Assembly (NCBI GenBank): GCA_015680685.1
Contig: MNCI01015796.1
Span: forward strand, 468,034 to 532,033
Source: Gnetum montanum
Lineage: Eukaryota > Streptophyta > Gnetopsida > Gnetales > Gnetaceae
Reading direction: 5' to 3'
Length of the DNA: 64,000 nt
Shown here: positions 58,079 to 64,000 of the stretch, piece after piece
How positions within the stretch are numbered: the stretch's first letter is position 1
Layout: every line of letters begins with the position of its first letter
Program-made: the position numbers and the translations under genes
The notes under the pieces: model-generated
Told to the model about the DNA's origin: nothing
The model's database searches: none
Seen by the model: the letters and a program-made list of their open reading frames with translations, nothing else

Positions 58079-58891
58079 TGATGAGTCATGAATTTGCTGA
58101 CAGCTGCGATAACGAACCCATGATAATGCACCCAAAATATCACACCCATGCCTCAATTTCTATAAATAAGAGGTAGCTTTCCTTGTTCTAGCATCTAGTT
58201 TTTAGTCCCTTAGCCAAACTCTTATAGTTTTTCCTTCTTAGAATTAGAATTATTTCCCAGTGTATGCCTGTAGTGTGGTGATTGTAATTGTACGACATCC
58301 TTATTCGAGTGTGACGTACTTGGACACGCACATGACCGGCAATAAAGATCGAGATTACTTCATCATTGTAGCATTCACTTAGTTTAATTATTTACTTAAT
58401 TTTTATTTACTACTTTTCTAGTTAATATCTTCTCACCCTTATCTCCTATTAAAACGTGGAATGAGTACGACTTGATTACGAGCATTTAAGTGTGACTACT
58501 TGGTAATCCAGTAGTGTACCTAGGATCTACGCTTGGTAATCCCAGTGGTAGTCATGCACGAAGTCCAAGATGTGTATGGATAATCAAGGAATGGATGCTC
58601 ATTGCACTTAGGCTAGTTTAGATTCTCTTACCCTCTCTCTCTTAGCTTAGATAATATTACCTTCCATTGCCTTCAAGAGTAGCATTAAACTAGAAACCAC
58701 ATCATACACCTCACTCTAGACTAAACCATATGTCACAAAGATAATACTAGTCCAGGTGGGAAGACAGTGAACTGCAACCTAAGGCTAACTATCTAGGTGC
58801 CACAACTACTCCATTTGGGGAGTTCGACCGGATTGCACGTGTAACGCTCGTATTTGTATGGTTGAGTGTAGGGGTACCTCGCCACTCATCA
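58079..58891 (+). repeat. Element E 5' LTR
   Basis: TGATGAGTCATGAATTTG to CGCCACTCATCA. TATAAATA at 58161-58168. The GATATC palindromes are almost gone (GCGATAAC, AATATCAC remain). Confidence 0.93.
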
Positions 58892-58892
58892 T

Positions 58893-58910
58893 TGGCATCG
58901 GTGCCAAGGA
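58893..58910 (+). promoter_or_regulatory. Element E primer binding site (tRNA-Asp type)
   Basis: TGGCATCGGTGCCAAGGA, one base after the LTR; four differences from the tRNA-Asp complement. Confidence 0.8.
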
Positions 58911-59031
58911 CGGTGCTAGTTATCTAGATTAGTTATATCATACAAGGTCATTGTAAAGGAATTAATGATATATATTTTAGAAGAAATAATTATAAAAAGT
59001 CACACATAAATTCACACACAACTTCACAACC

Positions 59032-60547
59032 ATGCCTCTCCTACAAGATTACCATAATGCCATACTTAGTGAGGAAGTTCATTGGAGAACCAACAAACTA
59101 TATGACGATGAAGGTTGGAGTACACAACCTGAAGTGGGGGTTTCTTATAAACATGAACAAAAGCAACGTCATCCCAATGCACGAAAGCATAACTTACAAG
59201 ATGACGATGAACCCCTACTGGCCACTACAAGCTTAACACAAATACAAGAGGCTGTTTGAATCTCCCGTGGGCATTGTAAAGAGAGCCGTCTACCCAGGCT
59301 TGATTTAAAAAACTTCCCTACTTTCTCAGGAGGCTAGGACTTAGATCCACATCAACATTTACAAGCCTTCTATGATGCCTATACATGGAACAACATCAAT
59401 AATGGTTGGAAAAAACTTAAGCTCTTTCCTATGACACTCTTTGGCCAAGCAAAAGTATGGTATAGATCGTTAAAACCAAATTCAATACGATGCTGGTCAG
59501 TAATCGTAGAAGTCTTTAACAAAAAATACAAAACATACGCAAGAGTGTCAACCTTGAGGAAACAAATCCAAGAATGGAAACAAGCACAACATGAACCCTT
59601 AGACATGGCCTTAGAAAGATATTATGCACTATTAAACAACTGTCCAGGCCATGGGTTTTCTGAGGAAAGGCTAATGTACCATATCATTGATGGGCTTCGT
59701 GATGCAACAAGAGAGACCCTAGGGATGTATGCCCAAGGTCAACTATATGAACTATGAACCCATCAAGTCCAAGAGCTTATTAAGCGGGTAGCAAAAGAAG
59801 AAGGGGAAATGGCTAGATGGGAGAGTGTTGAAAAACATCAACGAGACCAAAATCTCAACTTAACAAAGGTCCATTATCATAAAAAGGAGAAATCAACCTA
59901 TCACAAGTAGAAAGAACCATCTTTGCCGGTACAACAATCATTAGAGGAAGTCAAGGCAAAGATCAATAAAATTTTGGAATGGACATATACAAAGTGTGGA
60001 GAATTTATTGATAATATTGGAGATAGAGTTTTGACAACCCAAGAAGCAAGAAAAAACATTAGACAATCGGAAAGAAGTGATAAGGAAAATAGGAGCTTAA
60101 TTGCTAATCATACATATGAATGCAACATTTTCTTGTACGATCACCCCAAGGGTCAATGCCCAATCTTGTTACATTTATATGAGCATTGGGGAAACACCTT
60201 ACATCCAAAGTTCGTACAGAGATACTATGTTCAATCACAATGGCAACAATCCCAGTCGTGGGGGAGACCACCACTAAACTGGAGACACCCTTCGCATCAT
60301 CCAAACCCAAACACTCATCTCATTCAACCTCCTGTTTCTCCAACTGGGCCACCATACTCTATCACACCACATTACTATCTCCACAATACTATCAACCCAT
60401 GTCCTCAACACAACCACCATCTTGTGTATCATACACTCCTCCTAATTTTCAACATTGTCATCCTTTCCCTCCTTCTACATTACCACCAACTGTTCCTAAG
60501 GTGCCTGCACCATAGCAACAACCCATGAACACCACTTGTGCTGCTAC
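59032..60547 (+). pseudogene. gag: Element E first gag module (C/D type)
   Basis: ATG at 59032 (M-P-L-L-Q-D-Y-H-N) lies 140 bp after the LTR. Core K-K-L-K-L-F-P-M-T...Y-K-T-Y-A-R-V...L-N-N-C-P-G-H-G-F lies at about 59400-59757, coiled helix at 59923-60100, and the zinc knuckle C-N-I-F-L-Y-D-H-P-K-G-Q-C (60122-60160) has its second Cys changed to Phe. The Pro/Gln-rich tail is shifted by a 1-base deletion near 60382. It stops short: at 60543-60547 the C-like tail joins the second gag. Stops fit C-to-T changes. Confidence 0.85.
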
Positions 60548-63500
60548 GTTGGCAAGACTTAAAAGGTAACATAGTGTTACCTCCCAATCGTTCAGTCCTA
60601 GGCATGCTTCTTCATGCTCTCACATGAATTGGCATGATGCACTTACATGCAAAATATGTTGTGCAAGACCATGACTCGAGAGAATACCATCCCACAAAGG
60701 CACAATGTCAAAGGGACTTGCAACAGAAGAGACATCATAAGTCTTTGAAGGGTAAGTGGTCCCATGATGCCCCACATGTCTTAAGCGAAAATGAGGGTGG
60801 TGAACCTACCTCAGGTAGTCACCCACACAACAATGTTCCTCCACTTGACTTTGGCCAAGGGGTTGTGTATCAGAACCTTCATTCCACTATTCATAACCCA
60901 ATTTTTGATACCCATGGGCACAAAGGATCTAAAAAAGGGATACACACTCATGATAAAGGTGGACATTCTAATCACAATCGTGATCAGGGCTGAGACCATA
61001 GAAGAGAAGGTAGCATACATCATCATGGTAATGGTTCTCCTTCTTCTTCACCTTCATCATCTCCTTCCCCCTCTCCTTCAATATCTAGACATGGTCATAG
61101 AGAAAAATGCCATGGGGATAAAGGTAGGCAAAGTGGAAGTCATAGATGAAACAACCAGGAAAGGGGACGAGGGCACTCTAGAGAGTTATGACATAGAAGA
61201 AGGGAGAGTAGGGAACAACGTAGGCATCATAAATGCCATGGACAAGATGATCACAATGAACCCCTACTTGCTACTTGAAGTATGTTAGACATAACTGAGG
61301 CTGTTAGAATTCCAACAAGGCACCAGAAAGATAGTAGGATAAAGAGATTAGATATGAACAATATCCCATGATTTGAAGGAGGATAAAATGTTGATCCTCA
61401 GAATCATTTACAAGCATTCCATGATGTGTATGTCTTACAAAACATAGAGAATGAATGGAAAAAACTTAAGTTATTCCCGCAGAAACTAGTTAAAGAAGTA
61501 GAAAGCTAGTACTGCTCCATAGAACTAGAATCTATTTCTAGAAGGAGTACTATGTTAGAATTATTCAATGATAAGTACCAAACGTACTCCCGAGTGTTCA
61601 ACCTATGAAAGAAAATCCAAGGCTAGAAACAAGGAGGAAATGAACCCTTGGATGCTACCATGGGCCAATACTATGCATTGTTACATCATTGTCCTAGCCA
61701 TGGTTATTTGCAAAGGGATCAATTGCTCCATCTCGTAAATGGGCTTAGGCATGAAACGAGAAGAACCCTTGGGACTTATACCCAAAGGAGACTATCCGAG
61801 CTTAGGTCCCATCAAATTCAAAGACTATTGGAGCAAGTTGCTATGGAAGAAGGTGAGCTATGGAAGAGAGAAAGTGCAAAAGAATATAATCGAGATCCTT
61901 CCCTTCAGAAGAGGGGAGTATGATTTTGTGAGAATGAAGAGTCACCACTCAAAGAGATGGTGAATAGGAAAAATTTTCCTATCCAAAAGATGACATTAGA
62001 AGTTTTGGAAAAGGTAGAACAAATGCAGGATTTCCTAGACAATAGATTTCAAAATAGTAGAGGAGTTTAGAGAGCAAGGTAGTAAGAAAAGAAAAAAGAA
62101 AGAGCCTCAACATGCACGTAGCAAGGGTAAGGGCAAAGTTTCCATCATTGAAGAGATTGTGGAGTTGAAAATAGATAATGATAGTGGATGTGAAATATGT
62201 CAATATGACCATCCTAAGGGATGTTTCCCTATAATCTCACATTTGCAAGAGTCTGGGGGTGTATGCACTCAACCCACGATTGAACAAATGGCAAGCACCC
62301 CCAAGGTAACCCAAGACAGTTCTACCAACCCTTAACGTATTATCCAAGTGGAACTCCACCATAACTGATTAAGTAGTATCAATAGTGGTAGCACCCACAA
62401 TCATGGGGAATGCTACCACTAAGGAAACAATATCCTTACTGATAACCTAACCTGTATGGATATTACATGCAGCAGCCAATCTCCCCACGAGACTCTACTA
62501 GTTACGTCACTCCTCAACCTCACTACCAAGCCTACAAGTATTATGAGACTCCCTCTTCTAGAGGTGATATTCCACAAGCATATCATCCTTCTCATCCAGC
62601 CGCATCTCTTCCAGCAATAGCTCCACTGCCACCTACTCCAGGTATGCAGGGTGAAATCCCTACCCAGCCATAGCAACATAATGCCACAAGGGTTGTTAAC
62701 TCTCAACCTACTATTGGTTCCAACAACCACATGAAGAAAAGACCTTTCTTTAGAACCAACAGACCAACCAAGCCCTTGCAATCACAAGTAGCTGATTCCT
62801 TAGATGCCTCAGTATCAATCAAAACTTTGGGGCCTCCTTCAACCAAATCACTACACTCAACACATACGGTCATGCTAACACATGTCATTGATTAGATCAA
62901 AGTTGGTCACCTTCCCAGGAAATTCTCTGATCCTGGGAGTCCTCTGATATATTTACAAATCTTTGGAAATGCACCATGCAAGGCTCTTTTAGATTCAGGT
63001 TTTGGTGTCAACTTGATTTCTCAAGAAATGTACAAGGCCTGGAACCTACCTTCATTGAAAAAGAGCAACATTCATCTAGAGTTGGTTGACCAATCCATCA
63101 TTGTCCCATTGGGACTGGTGGAAGACATTGTTACCACCATTTGTGGGTGGTCGTACCTAGCTGACTTCCTAGTGATTTAGGTGAACAACGGTAAGGGGGA
63201 CTACCCAATCATAATGGGAAGAGCATGGCTAAGAACCATTGATGCATGCCTAGGAATCCTTGATCTTTCCCTAGAAATATCAAAGGAAAATACATTCAGA
63301 AAGATCAAGAAGAAGAAATTTTTGTGCATCGCATATAGTGACACAGGGTGTAATTACGTGCAAAGGTCATGGTTTGTGCAAAGTTTAACATTGCCTGCAT
63401 GCAATCAGTGTGCACAAGTGATCAACATAAAAAGATTCATGTATGCAGCAACTACACAACAAGAAGGCACCCAGTGGCTAATAGCTAATCAAGAAATCAA

Positions 63501-63617
63501 TTCACTCATATGCTTGAAACCAATTAAGGGTTTGACTTACACTTACGTCGATAGCATAGACGCATTAAAGCAATTCCACCGCCAACTTCTAAGTCTTAAC
63601 CTTGAAAATGTCAACTA
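60548..63617 (+). pseudogene. gag-pro: Element E second gag module (A type) and protease
   Basis: Starts inside the A-type N-terminal domain: W-Q-D-L-K-G-N-I-V-L-P matches W-R-D-L-Q-G-N-I-V-L-P of A, so ~60 N-terminal codons of A gag are absent. Then the D-Y/H region (60634-60990), an Arg/His/Ser-rich basic stretch (60990-61230), capsid core (61430-61860) and zinc knuckle (C-E-I-C-Q-Y-D-H-P-K-G-C from 62189). Protease follows with intact D-S-G at 62992-63000 and P-I-I-M-G-R-A-W at 63205-63228. Stops at several sites (for example 63178) and frameshifts between about 62050 and 62450. The normal function would be particle assembly and polyprotein cleavage. Confidence 0.82.
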
Positions 63618-63618
63618 G

Positions 63619-64000
63619 GTGAAGTTGGAAATCCCTGAGAAATTTAAGCAGGAGCCCCTTGAGCTAAAACCATTGCCCACCAGTATGGAATACACGTTCC
63701 TTAAAAATGGAAAACCAGTAATTATCAACGCTAAGCTTACTCCTCAACAAAAAGAAGAACTACTAAAAGTAATTAATAGATGGTCAAAAGCATTCACTTG
63801 GCCATATCCCAAATTAAGTGGAATAGATCCTAGGATATGCCAACATAGGATTTACACTGATCCCTCCATCAAGCCTTGAAGACAACTAAAGAGGCATTTG
63901 AACCCAAAGCTAAAGCAAGTAGTCAAGGAAGAAATTGAATAGCTTCTCATGACTGGGTTCATATACCCCATTATTGATAGCAAATGGGTTATCCCCTTAT
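63619..64000 (+). pseudogene. Element E reverse transcriptase, N-terminal part (runs off the edge)
   Basis: 86 codons from 63619 and a continuing frame read the Athila-type RT start: L-K-P-L-P-T-S-M-E-Y-T-F-L, then P-V-I-I-N-A-K-L, S-G-I-D-P-R-I-C-Q-H-R-I, then L-N-P-K-L-K-Q-V-V-K-E-E-I and F-I-Y-P-I-I-D-S-K-W-V-I-P. A TGA at 63877 and a TAG at 63940 interrupt it. The catalytic box lies beyond the window. Confidence 0.85.

Larger units (their letters stand above)
58079..64000 (+). mobile_element. Element E: Athila-like element with two gag modules, 5' part
   Basis: LTR (58079-58891), primer site, a C/D-type gag, a second A-type gag, protease and the start of RT, continuing off the right edge. 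It is inserted in the D 5' LTR in the opposite orientation. The LTR and first gag belong to the C/D family, the rest to the A/B type, so E is a chimera. RT start and protease resemble Athila. It may be autonomous in design but has stops and frameshifts. Confidence 0.88.

Noticed and set aside
1-64000. Host protein-coding or RNA genes
   Set aside because: No long conserved frame, exon-like series or tRNA/rRNA sequence was recognised outside the elements; the tRNA-like matches are primer binding sites.

Overview
The window is plant nuclear DNA from a large, repeat-filled genome. It holds no convincing host gene, tRNA, rRNA or CRISPR array. What can be read is a graveyard of long terminal repeat (LTR) retrotransposons plus one LINE, mostly AT-rich and heavily mutated by C-to-T and G-to-A changes, many at CpG. 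The species cannot be named from the sequence; the size and nesting of the elements suggest a giant plant genome such as a gymnosperm's, but that is inference.

Layout. 1-567: end of an LTR whose element lies left of the window. 568-6738: old AT-rich DNA with a protease relic and an unrecognised minus-strand coding relic. 6739-14201: element A, minus strand, complete with two LTRs, a tRNA-Asp-type primer site, gag-protease and the target duplication CTTGC, but lacking reverse transcriptase and integrase. 14202-15187: simple repeat and an old LTR fragment. 15188-48280: old plus-strand element F (LTR, primer site, gag-protease relic, accessory-ORF relic, second LTR), split by element B (21971-35058, minus, with gag, protease, RT, RNase H, integrase and accessory ORF) and by element C (39659-47999, plus, gag and accessory ORF only, target duplication ACAAT). 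48286-52340: flank and a minus-strand LINE relic. 52341-58078: element D, minus, gag plus a deleted accessory ORF. 58079-64000: element E, plus, inserted in the 5' LTR of D and running off the right edge with two successive gag modules, protease and the start of RT.

How the parts relate. A, B, C, D and E share LTR ends (TGATGAG...CTCATCA), a primer site matching the 3' end of tRNA-Asp, and a CATGGGGGTA-like polypurine tract. The Gag zinc knuckle (C-X2-C-X3-H-X4-C) and the RT and integrase of B resemble the Athila branch of Ty3/gypsy. A, C and D lack RT and integrase, so they probably moved using proteins from relatives of B or E.

Most interesting: an accessory ORF downstream of gag/pol, kept in B, C and (deleted) D. 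In C it is one unbroken frame of 928 codons with a globular N-terminal domain and a long coiled coil but no visible membrane segment. In B and C a TATA-box module lies 450-470 bp upstream, preceded by repeats like those in the element's own LTR promoter; C and D have a splice-acceptor-like site exactly at the ATG. This looks like a second, internal promoter for a non-envelope accessory protein. Also notable are the tandem-gag chimera in E, the CGATATCG palindrome arrays in the LTR promoters that change copy number between LTRs of one element, and a second polypurine-like motif about 2 kb or more before the 3' LTR.
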